Assembly (NCBI GenBank): GCA_031279155.1
Contig: JAITJB010000181.1
Coordinates: 1-10,285, forward strand
Length of the DNA stretch: 10,285 nucleotides
DNA from: Deltaproteobacteria bacterium
GTDB lineage: Bacteria > Desulfobacterota > Desulfarculia > Adiutricales > Adiutricaceae
Reading direction: 5' to 3'
Position numbers and translations under genes: made by a program. The first letter of the stretch is position 1, and each line of letters starts with the position of its first letter. Below the pieces are notes generated by a model that was not told the DNA's origin, made no database searches, and saw only the letters and a list, made by a program, of their open reading frames with translations. Below are positions 1 to 8,474 of this stretch, piece by piece.

Positions 1-63
1 TTTTTCAATTAAGGCCGGGTAGTTTGGATCGAAAACATCGGGACCGGCGAAGTAGACTTTCAA
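1..63 (-). CDS. Nucleoside 2-deoxyribosyltransferase-like protein, N-terminal 21 codons (cut by left edge)
   Basis: Reading leftwards from a TTG at 61-63, the frame gives a short N-terminus beginning MKVYFAGPDVFDPNYPAL. The KVYFAGPDVF stretch is the first strand and nucleotide-binding loop typical of the nucleoside 2-deoxyribosyltransferase family, which exchanges or hydrolyses the base of deoxynucleosides in the cytoplasm. There is no ATG or GTG between this TTG and the upstream in-frame stop at 97-99, and AGAGG stands seven bases before the TTG, so the TTG start is well supported. It lies 62 bp downstream of the cyclase gene on the same strand and could be co-transcribed with it. The active-site glutamate of the family would be beyond the window edge, so activity cannot be judged. 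Confidence 0.72.
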   Translation of the reverse strand, partial: MKVYFAGPDVFDPNYPALIEK

Positions 64-70
64 ACTTATA

Positions 71-75
71 CCTCT
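71..75 (-). promoter_or_regulatory. Ribosome binding site deciding the TTG start
   Basis: The minus strand reads AGAGG here, followed by seven bases and then TTG. It is the only plausible ribosome site for the edge-truncated deoxyribosyltransferase gene and supports the rare start codon. Confidence 0.6.
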
Positions 76-125
76 TTTTTTGCTCTCAGGTAAGACTTAA
101 GCTTGCTCGTAAGATGGACGTAAGG

Positions 126-2192
126 TTATTTGGCCTCTAAAATCGTTACCCCGTCCCAATCCGGGCCGGGAGGATTGGAGATAAAGCCTTGGCAGCGTTT
201 GGCCATGATAAGGCTGGGACTATCGGAAGGCACGGTTTTTAAAGCCGCCTCAAATCTAGCTAAGGCTCCGGTGAAGTCCCGGTTCCAATAGTGTTTAAGG
301 GCCCTTTCAAAGTAGTTGACGCACTGGGCCATTTTGTCGTCTAAGCCTCCCATGGGGGCTAAGACTTCGTAGACCTTAAGGCTGCCTTTGCGGCCCTTGA
401 CCCTAACTTGATCTAGAGCTCTAAAGCAGACCTTATCCTTAGCTAGGTTTACGGTAGCTTCGCTGGCTAAGATGGTGGTCTTATAGAGCTTATTGACCGG
501 TACCAGGCGCGAAGCAAGATTAACCGTATCGCCCATGACGGTGTAGTTTAGCCGGTGACTAGATCCGATGTTGCCGGCAATGACCTGACCAGTATTAAGG
601 CCCATTAAGGCGAATAAATTGGGTTTACCGCTGGCCGCAAGCTCTCGGTTTAGTTGGTCCATGAGGGTTTTTTGCATTAAGCTAGAAAGACAGGCTGAAA
701 CCGCGTGAAGGGGCTGACTCGATGGGGCACCCCAAACGGCCATAATGGCGTCGCCGACAAATTTATCGACATAACCGTCATAGCGTTCAATGGCCGTGTT
801 CATGGTCTCGTAGTAGCGATTGAGCATATCGACCAGCGCTTCGGTGCTCATCGACTCAGCTAGGGCCGTGTAACCCACTAGATCGGCAAAAAACACCGTC
901 ACATTGCGCAGCTCACCGCGCCTTTCCAGGACCTGGGGATTTGATATGATCTGGCCAGCTAAGGCCGGGTTTAGGTAGAGGTTGAGGGCCTGGCTGCTGG
1001 TGTTTTGGATCATCTTGTTCTCTCTAATTCTTAAAACAAAGTAAAAGAGATTGGCTAAAATTAAGATCGAAAGCCCTGGGATGACCGGTAAGAACACCTG
1101 CCGCCGGAAGGCTATAAAGGCGGCCACAGGATAGACCAAAATCATAATTGGCGGAACCCACGAGCACAGGTAGCGGCCCCTAGGGACGCTCAAAAGGATC
1201 GGGGTCATAGCCAGAAAAGTTAGGCCAAAAAATAGTAGCCAAAGCGTCAGCCAGTTGGGGGGCTCAAGAAGATTGGTTTTAAAGAGGGTATTGACGGAGT
1301 TGGCTTGGATTTCTACGGCTGGCATCAAGCTCCAGCCCCCATTATCTCGGCCATAGCGAGAATTGGGGGTAGGGTAGGCGTCCATGTTGGGCGAGCCCGT
1401 CTCGCCGATTAAGACCACGGCCCCGAAGAAAAGCCTGCGAAAATAATCGATTTGGTCTCTTTCGGCCTGTTCATAGACATCGGCAAAACTAATGTTTACA
1501 AATTCACGGTTATAGTCGATGTAATAGCTGTTAGTATCAACTACTAGGTCAGGATTACTGGCTCTGGCCGTCAGAAAAGCAAAGGATAACTCCGGCTCGT
1601 TTTCCATGGATTCTGACGGCCAGCGGATCAGGGCTCGGCGAACCTTATCGTCGCGGTCGTGGACGAGATCGATAAACCCCAAGTACTGGCTTCCCATAAC
1701 TTCACGAAACTTGACTGAGGGCATTAAAAGCCGCTCAACTCGGTGCCGGAAGCCATAAATGATGGGGACTCCAGAGCGGTGGGCGTTTTGGACGCTCTGA
1801 AACCAGACGGCCTCTTCTTCTATTGGGTAAGAGCTGCTCTCGGTGGCCGGGAGGTTGCGGTGGATGGCTATGGCCTTAACGCCTCCGACAACTAGCGCGT
1901 CAACCACCTTAGCCCATTGGGCCGGGGCAAACATCTCAGGTTTAGAACCCCTGGGATTATTGAGGCTATGATCGTCTATGGCAATGATGACTATTTTGGT
2001 TTCGCTGTCAACAGGCTCGGAGGATTTTAGGTTGCGGCTCAAAATATCGTAGATAGAGCCTTCAAAGGGGAGATTAGTCGAGGGAACGGCCAGGAAAAGT
2101 CCGGTAAAGCTCAGTATAATCGTGGCAATAATAGCGTTCCTGAACCTTGACCAGGAAGCGCCGTGGAGTAAACCAGACAGAGCCTCACTCAT
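126..2192 (-). CDS. CHASE2-domain membrane adenylate cyclase (class III)
   Basis: Predicted sensor cyclase making cAMP from ATP. A first membrane segment at about residues 19-37 leads into an extracytoplasmic CHASE2 domain (about 40-305, with IAIDDHSL near 70-77). Three membrane segments follow (about 314-336, 341-362, 366-388), then a cytoplasmic class III cyclase domain (about 425-612). Catalytic residues look complete: metal aspartates D437 (FFADLVGYT) and D481 (KFVGDA), purine-selecting K477 and T551 (YTVMGDTVNLASRL), and N558 and R562. Lys with Thr at the purine positions is the class IIIb adenylate-cyclase pattern, so cAMP rather than cGMP is the likely product. The C-terminal 70 residues look like a TPR-like helical pair. 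The ATG at 2190-2192 lacks a strong ribosome site, but no better start precedes the first membrane segment. A promoter candidate lies 118 bp upstream. The sensed signal is unknown. Confidence 0.93.
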   Translation of the reverse strand: MSEALSGLLHGASWSRFRNAIIATIILSFTGLFLAVPSTNLPFEGSIYDILSRNLKSSEPVDSETKIVIIAIDDHSLNNPRGSKPEMFAPAQWAKVVDALVVGGVKAIAIHRNLPATESSSYPIEEEAVWFQSVQNAHRSGVPIIYGFRHRVERLLMPSVKFREVMGSQYLGFIDLVHDRDDKVRRALIRWPSESMENEPELSFAFLTARASNPDLVVDTNSYYIDYNREFVNISFADVYEQAERDQIDYFRRLFFGAVVLIGETGSPNMDAYPTPNSRYGRDNGGWSLMPAVEIQANSVNTLFKTNLLEPPNWLTLWLLFFGLTFLAMTPILLSVPRGRYLCSWVPPIMILVYPVAAFIAFRRQVFLPVIPGLSILILANLFYFVLRIRENKMIQNTSSQALNLYLNPALAGQIISNPQVLERRGELRNVTVFFADLVGYTALAESMSTEALVDMLNRYYETMNTAIERYDGYVDKFVGDAIMAVWGAPSSQPLHAVSACLSSLMQKTLMDQLNRELAASGKPNLFALMGLNTGQVIAGNIGSSHRLNYTVMGDTVNLASRLVPVNKLYKTTILASEATVNLAKDKVCFRALDQVRVKGRKGSLKVYEVLAPMGGLDDKMAQCVNYFERALKHYWNRDFTGALARFEAALKTVPSDSPSLIMAKRCQGFISNPPGPDWDGVTILEAK

Positions 2193-2493
2193 CAGTTAGC
2201 CAGCCGCAAACCAAGAAGAAATAAGCCAGTGTCTCTGGTTGGCCGTTGTGGCAAGAAGGGAACCGAAGGCCTTTCAAGTGTCTAATCCTTAATAAAAGAG
2301 GGCGATTAAATTATATCAATAGTTAACCTTATGTCATTGTGCGTCTAAGGAGATAATATGATATGCTGCTATCTGAGCGGCTAACTGTTGGTCATGAATA
2401 TATTTTAGCAAAACAGGTAGTAAAGGTAAAACACAAAAAAAGCGACCAGAAAAATTTGGGGTTAACCTACGAAAGGCAGCCTTAAAGGCTATT
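2193..2493. other. Intergenic region between the cyclase and the HMGL/Cache gene
   Basis: About 300 bp without a credible gene. It holds the candidate cyclase promoter (2310-2337), a roughly 110-base leader for that gene, and weak inverted repeats. One of these is AGCCTT-A-AAGGCT at 2478-2490. Further along in the minus-strand direction a weak hairpin is followed by a run of seven T (minus strand, near 2434-2441), which might end transcription of the hisS-aspS-HMGL unit, but its stem is too poor to call a terminator with confidence. Confidence 0.5.
2310..2337 (-). promoter_or_regulatory. Candidate sigma-70 promoter for the cyclase gene
   Basis: On the minus strand ATGACA (2332-2337, one mismatch to TTGACA) is followed after 16 bases by a perfect TATAAT (2310-2315). 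Transcription would begin near 2303, giving a leader of about 110 bases before the cyclase ATG. It suggests the cyclase is transcribed apart from the genes to its right. Confidence 0.5.
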
Positions 2494-2570
2494 GGCTATT
2501 CTTCTTGGCTATTCTTCTTGGTTAGTCTTCTTGGCTAGTCTTCTTGGTTAGTTTTTTTGGCTAGTCTTCT
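2494..2570. repeat. 13-bp tandem repeat, six units
   Basis: Six head-to-tail copies of a 13-bp unit. On the plus strand they are GGCTATTCTTCTT (2494-2506 and 2507-2519), GGTTAGTCTTCTT (2520-2532), GGCTAGTCTTCTT (2533-2545), GGTTAGTTTTTTT (2546-2558) and GGCTAGTCTTCT (2559-2570). The last unit contains the stop codon (2561-2563) and final codons of the HMGL/Cache gene, so the array appears to have grown out of the gene's 3' end. Every unit has TAG or TAA at the same place on the minus strand. Because 13 is not a multiple of three, consecutive units close all reading frames. A partial copy (GGCTATT) precedes the first unit. Confidence 0.9.
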
Positions 2571-4419
2571 AGCTCGTCGATATCCTCCATCTTGGCCAAA
2601 TCCTCAAAGCGGATATCGAGGCCTAAAACCCCGACAATTTCGTTTTGATCGTTTCTGATAGGTCCGCTGACGGTGATGCACAAGGCTCCGGTAAAGCGCG
2701 AGGTGTAAAAGTCAGTTACGTAGATGCCGCCGTCTTCCATGGGTTTGACAAACCAGATGCGATCAGAAAGGTTAGAGCCCACGTCTTGTTGGCCGGCGAA
2801 GCGCTTCTTTTCATGGATGGAAGCTACGTTTCTAGTAATTTTAAGGCCGTGGTTATCGGTCACATAGAGAAATTGGACGTAAGGTATGGTAGTCACCCAT
2901 TTCTCCATTAAGGCCTCCTGGCCAGAGGGTTCCATGGCCCGGATAACAGGGTCGTTAATCATATTTAATATGAGATCGCTTGCTAAATCCCTAGCTTTAA
3001 TTTTAAGCCGGTCAAAGCGAGAGCTAAAGCGCTTGGGTAGGTAGCGGCGGGCTAGTTTTTCTAGTTCCAGGGCCGACATATTGGTGATGCGCCCGTCTTC
3101 GTACTCTTTTTGGATATCGCGGTTCATTTTGACTATAGCCGGGTTACGCTTATCCATGACCTGCCCATCGGTTAGGTGGAGTCTTTGGTTTAGCCAGTGG
3201 ACCAGGCCAGCTGTGCCGCTTTTGTCGTTAATGGCAATGGAAGGGGCCCGCTTTAAAATGCGTCTGGTATCAAAGATGTTATAGATTTCTTCGTTTTTTA
3301 ACATCCCATCGGCGTGAATTCCAGCCGAGGTGGAGTTAAAGTCGCGGCCCACAAGAGGGTAGTTGGGAGGTATGCGGACCCCCAACTCTCTTTCAAAGTA
3401 CCTACTAAGTTCGGTGATGGCGGCATAGTCCACGCCAGGCGTGGAGCCCCACAGGGCGGCGTGTTCGATTAACAGGCCTTCAATGGGGGTGTTGCCGGTG
3501 CGCTCACCGAAGCCCAATAGCGAGCCGTTAATGGCCCCGAGGCCGTAAAGCCAGGCCGTAGCCGCGCTGGCAAAACCTTTGTGAAAATCATTGTGGCCGT
3601 GCCATTCAAGTTGTGAGCCGTTAAAGCCAGCGTCTTCGATAAAAGCTCTGACCAGTTTGGGCACGCTGCGCGGTAGGGTGGCCCCGGGGTAGGTGACGGC
3701 TAAGCCTAAGGTGTCGCAAAGTCTTATGACCACCGGTAAACCGGCTTCATCGGATAAGAGTTTTAGCTGCTGGGCTAAGGGGATGGCCATGCCGTAAATA
3801 TCAGCTCTGGTAACGTCCTCAAAATGGCAGCGCGGGGCTATGCCATAAGAAAGAGCTTCCTTGACTAAGGCTAGATACTTGTCGGTGGCCTTTTTGCGAT
3901 TTAAACCGAGCTTTAAATATATGTGGTAGTCAGAAATCGAGGTCAAGATCCCGGTCTCATTGAGACCCATTTCCAAGACCAACCTCAGATCCTCGCTAAC
4001 GGCTCGGATCCAGCTGGTTATTATGGGGAAGTCCAGACCTAAATCGCGGCAGGCGTCAAGAGCTTGACGGTCTTTGGCGTTAAAGAGGAAGAACTCGCTT
4101 TTGCGGATTACGCCAGTCGGACCCGATAGGCGAGAGAGAAACCTAAATAAGGCGACGATCTGCTCGACCGTGTAGGGAGGGCGGGCTTGTTGGCCGTCGC
4201 GGAAGGTGGTGTCAGTGATAACAGGGTTTTCAGCCGGACTGAGGCCGCTACCAGTTGTCTCGAAGCCTATCCTCGGAATGTCGATGTAGGGGAACATCTC
4301 TCGGAAGAGCTGAGGTTGGCCGGGCTCAATCATTTTAAAGAGTCTCTGGTTTAATGATGCATGTAAGAGTCCCGTTTCCTTGGCTTTTATATTATCCCTA
4401 TCCACTATATAGTTTCCTT

Positions 4420-4423
<4 letters not shown>
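2561..4423 (-). CDS. HMGL/isopropylmalate-synthase-family condensing enzyme (possible Re-citrate synthase) fused to a C-terminal Cache domain
   Basis: Cytosolic acetyl-CoA-dependent Claisen-condensing enzyme. After an N-terminal extension of about 65 residues comes an HMGL-like TIM barrel (about 66-340). It carries the signature DTTFRDGQQ (71-79, with metal ligand D76), the metal pair H275/H277 in WHGHNDF, and GERTGNTPIE (306-315). An IPMS-type C-terminal subdomain follows, with the catalytic-region GIHADG (368-373). These motifs fit isopropylmalate, homocitrate and Re-citrate synthases; the DGQQARPPYT and HNDFHK variants make Re-citrate synthase my preferred but unproven substrate call. In place of the usual LeuA regulatory domain, residues about 475-612 form a Cache/PDC-type sensor: LYVTDNHG, DRIWF, YVTDFYTSRFTG, ITVSGPI, VGVLGLDI. 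No membrane segment or signal peptide is present, so the sensor would sit in the cytoplasm. Its start overlaps the aspS stop (ATGA), implying translational coupling. Confidence 0.85.
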
Positions 4424-6234
<1,811 letters not shown>

Positions 6235-6240
6235 TGGGAG

Positions 6241-6244
6241 CTCC
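6241..6244 (-). promoter_or_regulatory. Ribosome binding site deciding the aspS start
   Basis: The minus strand reads GGAG, six bases before the ATG at 6232-6234. The alternative GTG 45 bases further upstream has no comparable site, so the shorter protein is preferred. Confidence 0.6.
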
Positions 6245-6328
6245 AAAGATGGGTTTAAGTCGACCCTGGCCGAGGACACCAGGCCATAATATGGATGGGT
6301 GAGGAAGGGAGGGTCGTTGGATAAAAAT

Positions 6329-7570
6329 TTAGAAGCGTTCGGGACGATTTATTGGGAGACGCCACTGGTCCCCTGTCGAAAGATCCCTCACCGTAACCTC
6401 ACCTGCGGCCAGTTCATCGGGACCAAACATGATAACCTTAGCCGCTCCAGCTTTATCAGCTCTTTTTAAGCGACTTTTTAGCCCACCAGGCTCCCAATCA
6501 GCTGCGACCATATGGCCCATAGCTCTAAGGTGCTGGACTAAGGTGAAAGCCGGTCCAGTGGCCTCAGGGCACAAAACGGCGGCGTAATAGTCCGGACCTG
6601 GCTCGGTAGCGGCGTATTTTTCAGACAATAAAAGGATCAGGCGTTCCAGACCGGCGGCAAAACCTATGGCCGGGATATCTGGGCCGCCTAAGCGGGCGCA
6701 GAGGCCGTCGTAGCGACCGCCGCCGGCAACAGCGTTTTGAGACCCAAGATTTCCGGAGTGGACCTCAAAGGTGGTGCGAGTGTAGTAGTCTAAGCCACGA
6801 ACCAGCTTGTCATTTAAGGTGTATATAACACCTAGGGAGTCCAGGGCTTGCCTAACCCCTAGGAAGTGTTGACGGCATTCTGGGCAGAGAAATTCCGACA
6901 AAACGGGCCCTTTGGAGACAATGGCTTGGCAGGAGGGGCTTTTGCAATCTAAAACCCTTAAGGGATTTTGGGTCAAGCGACGGTTGCAGTCCTGACAGAG
7001 GGTTTTTTGGTGATCGGCCAGAAAGTCGACCAGTTTTTCGCGGAAGCGCGGGCGGCAAGCCGGACAACCGAGCGAATTTAAAACCACTGTCAATTCAATT
7101 AAGCCAAGTTCCTTAAGGAAGGTATGTAGCCACATGATGACTTCGGCGTCAATGGTCGGTCCACTGTCACCGAAGACTTCAACGTCAAGTTGGTGAAATT
7201 GGCGCAGGCGGCCTTTTTGGGGCCGTTCGTAGCGGAACATGGGGCCTAAGCAAAACAGCCGGACTGGACGCCCGCCTTCGTGGAGGTTGTGCTCGATTAA
7301 AGCCCGAACCATTCCAGCGGTAGCTTCCGGACGCAGGGTTATTCGATCGCCGCTGCGGTCCTCCATGGTGTACATTTCTTTTTCAACAATGTCAGTAGCC
7401 TCGCCTAATCCCCTTTGGAAAAGCTCGGTCCTCTCCATAATGGGCGGTCTTAGCTCCGCATAGTTAAAACGCCGACTAACGTCTCTGGCCCTGTCCTCAA
7501 TAAGCCTCCAGTAGCGGGCTTGATCAGGCAATATGTCTTTAAATCCTCTGATGGCGGCCAATTCCGTCAT
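6329..7570 (-). CDS. hisS: Histidyl-tRNA synthetase
   Basis: Class II enzyme that charges tRNA-His in the cytoplasm. From the ATG at 7568-7570 it is 413 residues, close to the usual length. Visible features are the N-terminal IRGFKDILP, motif 2 around FRYERPQKGRLRQF (112-125), the HisRS-specific block LVRGLDYYTRTTFEV (256-270), motif 3 with AAGLERL (305-311), and a C-terminal anticodon-binding domain from about 328. The insertion domain has four cysteine pairs (169/172, 192/195, 209/214, 229/232), which could hold zinc and also occur in other bacterial HisRS. The frame is open to 7657, but GGAGG lies 10 bases before the chosen ATG, and the promoter falls inside the extension, ruling it out. 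First gene of the hisS-aspS-HMGL/Cache unit. Confidence 0.97.
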   Translation of the reverse strand: MTELAAIRGFKDILPDQARYWRLIEDRARDVSRRFNYAELRPPIMERTELFQRGLGEATDIVEKEMYTMEDRSGDRITLRPEATAGMVRALIEHNLHEGGRPVRLFCLGPMFRYERPQKGRLRQFHQLDVEVFGDSGPTIDAEVIMWLHTFLKELGLIELTVVLNSLGCPACRPRFREKLVDFLADHQKTLCQDCNRRLTQNPLRVLDCKSPSCQAIVSKGPVLSEFLCPECRQHFLGVRQALDSLGVIYTLNDKLVRGLDYYTRTTFEVHSGNLGSQNAVAGGGRYDGLCARLGGPDIPAIGFAAGLERLILLLSEKYAATEPGPDYYAAVLCPEATGPAFTLVQHLRAMGHMVAADWEPGGLKSRLKRADKAGAAKVIMFGPDELAAGEVTVRDLSTGDQWRLPINRPERF

Positions 7571-7580
7571 ATTCCCAAGT

Positions 7581-7585
7581 CCTCC
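7581..7585 (-). promoter_or_regulatory. Ribosome binding site of hisS
   Basis: GGAGG on the minus strand, 10 bases before the hisS ATG. It fixes the start at 7570 rather than the longer open frame. Confidence 0.7.
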
Positions 7586-7601
7586 GAATGTTAACCTAGC
7601 T

Positions 7602-7629
7602 ATTATACATTGGCAGCGATTTAAGTCAA
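7602..7629 (-). promoter_or_regulatory. Sigma-70 promoter of the hisS-aspS unit
   Basis: On the minus strand TTGACT (7624-7629, one mismatch) and TATAAT (7602-7607, perfect) are separated by 16 bases. Transcription would start near 7595, leaving a short 25-base leader that includes the ribosome site. No T-box, attenuator or riboswitch fits in so short a leader. Confidence 0.7.
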
Positions 7630-8040
7630 TCACCGGTAAAAAAGAAATAAAAGCCAAAGCCCAAAAGTCGAGGCCTAAGTCTGGCTAATGAGTTGGAAAC
7701 AGGTAAGAAAGAGGCCTAAGTTTATTTTGGTTTCGGCCGAAGTCTAGAGAAAAGTAAGTTGCCTAACTCGGCTCTAAATGTCCAGGCTGGTTTAAAAAGG
7801 CGGATAAATTTAAAGCGACAAAATTATTGACGCAGCCTTGTTTAAGCTAAAAGCTAACAATAGACTGTGGTCTAGAAATTGATAAATGTGGGACCAAGCA
7901 AAAACAGGGTTTTGAGCCAGGAAATACGGTCTTTGGCCTTTAGAATTTTAAAACAAATGTTTTGAGAAACCGAAGCGTTGAAAAAAATTTTTCCCGAGGC
8001 GAGAGAGGATTTTACTATATAATTCCGGTAGTTATCGGTG
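7630..8040. other. Gene-free spacer upstream of the hisS promoter
   Basis: About 410 bp in which I see no coding region or RNA gene. It contains an 11-bp direct repeat (GAGGCCTAAGT at 7670-7680 and 7711-7721), a perfect small inverted repeat AAAACA-AA-TGTTTT at 7950-7963, an A7T5 tract near 7981-7992, and an isolated TATAAT at 8018-8023 without a matching -35 box. These could be operator or IS-border remains, but none can be assigned. Confidence 0.5.
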
Positions 8041-8070
8041 ACTAACACGTTCCGTTAGTTTTTTATTTTT
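8041..8070 (+). terminator. Weak hairpin with T-tract (possible terminator)
   Basis: ACTAAC (8041-8046) and GTTAGT (8054-8059) form a 6-bp stem with a 7-base loop, followed by a run of T broken by one A. The stem is AT-rich, and no plus-strand gene ends just before it, so it may be a relic terminator or chance. Confidence 0.3.
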
Positions 8071-8263
8071 GCTAAATCCTGAAATTATTCAAAAAAATGA
8101 CTTGACAGGTTTATCAAGAGGCTATAATATCTCTTTTGGCATCGAGACGAACCTTGGTTCCATAAGCTTTTATTCAATTACTCGAAGGCCTAGCTTTCAC
8201 TTTCTTGTTTCAGAAATGACTTGGTTAAGGCTATTCGTCAGTTTAAAAGCCTTTGAGGGATAA
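8069..8263 (+). pseudogene. Remnant of an IS256/Mutator-family transposase (N-terminal part)
   Basis: The open frame here contains SRGYNISFGIETNLGSI, which aligns without gaps to the IS256-family N-terminal pattern (NGY....I.TG.G.). It shares ETNLGSI with residues 71-77 of the transposase-like protein at 8471-9487. At DNA level the two seven-codon stretches (8144-8164 and 8681-8701) differ in six codons, each only at the third base, as expected of diverged coding relatives. Recognisable similarity fades after 8164, and the frame stops at 8261-8263. No catalytic region remains. It is best read as a decayed copy, distinct from the downstream one. The exact borders are not visible. Confidence 0.45.
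8102..8128 (+). promoter_or_regulatory. Promoter-like pair with perfect consensus boxes
   Basis: TTGACA (8102-8107) and TATAAT (8123-8128) both match the consensus exactly, with a short 15-base spacer. It lies inside the transposase remnant and points towards the small ORF at 8391 and the transposase-like gene at 8471, leaving a leader of about 260 bases. The short spacer and overlap with former coding sequence lower confidence. Confidence 0.35.
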
Positions 8264-8390
8264 TTTCCAGCCCTGATAATCGAGGCCTGTTACTTATAGC
8301 CGGCGCCCATTAATCATTTTTTGTAAACCAGCCAATAGGCCTCAGCCGCTAAAAATACTAGCCGAGACACTGAGGAAGGCTCCACATCAT
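8264..8390 (+). other. Leader region before the small ORF and transposase-like gene
   Basis: No gene seen. CCTCAG (8340-8345) can pair with CTGAGG (8370-8375) around a 24-base loop, placing the purine-rich GAGGAAGG (8372-8379) partly in the stem. If the ORF at 8391 is translated, this fold could affect access to its ribosome site. This is speculative. Confidence 0.25.
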
Positions 8391-8474
8391 ATGGAAAAAG
8401 GGAACGGTTCTAAAAAGGCTTCCCGAAAAGCTGGTTCTAAACTCTGGGCAGTTCCTAGAGTGATTAAAATATGA
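8391..8474 (+). CDS. Possible 27-residue basic leader ORF overlapping the transposase-like start
   Basis: ATG at 8391-8393 opens a 27-codon frame encoding a basic peptide. It begins MEKGNGSKKASRKAGSK and ends in VIKI. Its TGA (8472-8474) overlaps the ATG of the next ORF (8471-8473) in the ATGA arrangement used for translational coupling. GAGGAAGG lies 11 bases upstream, somewhat far but usable. The 9-base word GGTTCTAAA occurs twice in it (8405-8413 and 8433-8441), both encoding Gly-Ser-Lys. I do not recognise a family, and it may not be expressed. It could be a leader peptide setting translation of the downstream gene, or simply an open stretch left by IS decay. Confidence 0.3.
   Translation: MEKGNGSKKASRKAGSKLWAVPRVIKI

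Noticed and set aside
2494..2570. CRISPR array
   Set aside because: The 13-bp units are directly adjacent without spacers.
2645..3284. Plus-strand open frames of 88 and 67 codons
   Set aside because: They lie opposite the HMGL/Cache gene, have no recognisable motifs, and the minus-strand protein is clearly real.
6235..6279. 15-residue N-terminal extension of aspS from a GTG
   Set aside because: No ribosome site before the GTG; GGAG correctly spaced before the ATG at 6234.
6852..7463. Open frames overlapping hisS (71 and 74 codons)
   Set aside because: Alternative frames of hisS; the composition simply mirrors its codons.
7571..7657. 29-residue N-terminal extension of hisS
   Set aside because: The promoter and ribosome site of hisS fall inside it, and the family begins at the ATG at 7570.
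8129..8390. Structured small RNA gene downstream of the consensus promoter
   Set aside because: No tRNA, 6S, SRP or tmRNA hallmarks, and no clear terminator within the stretch.
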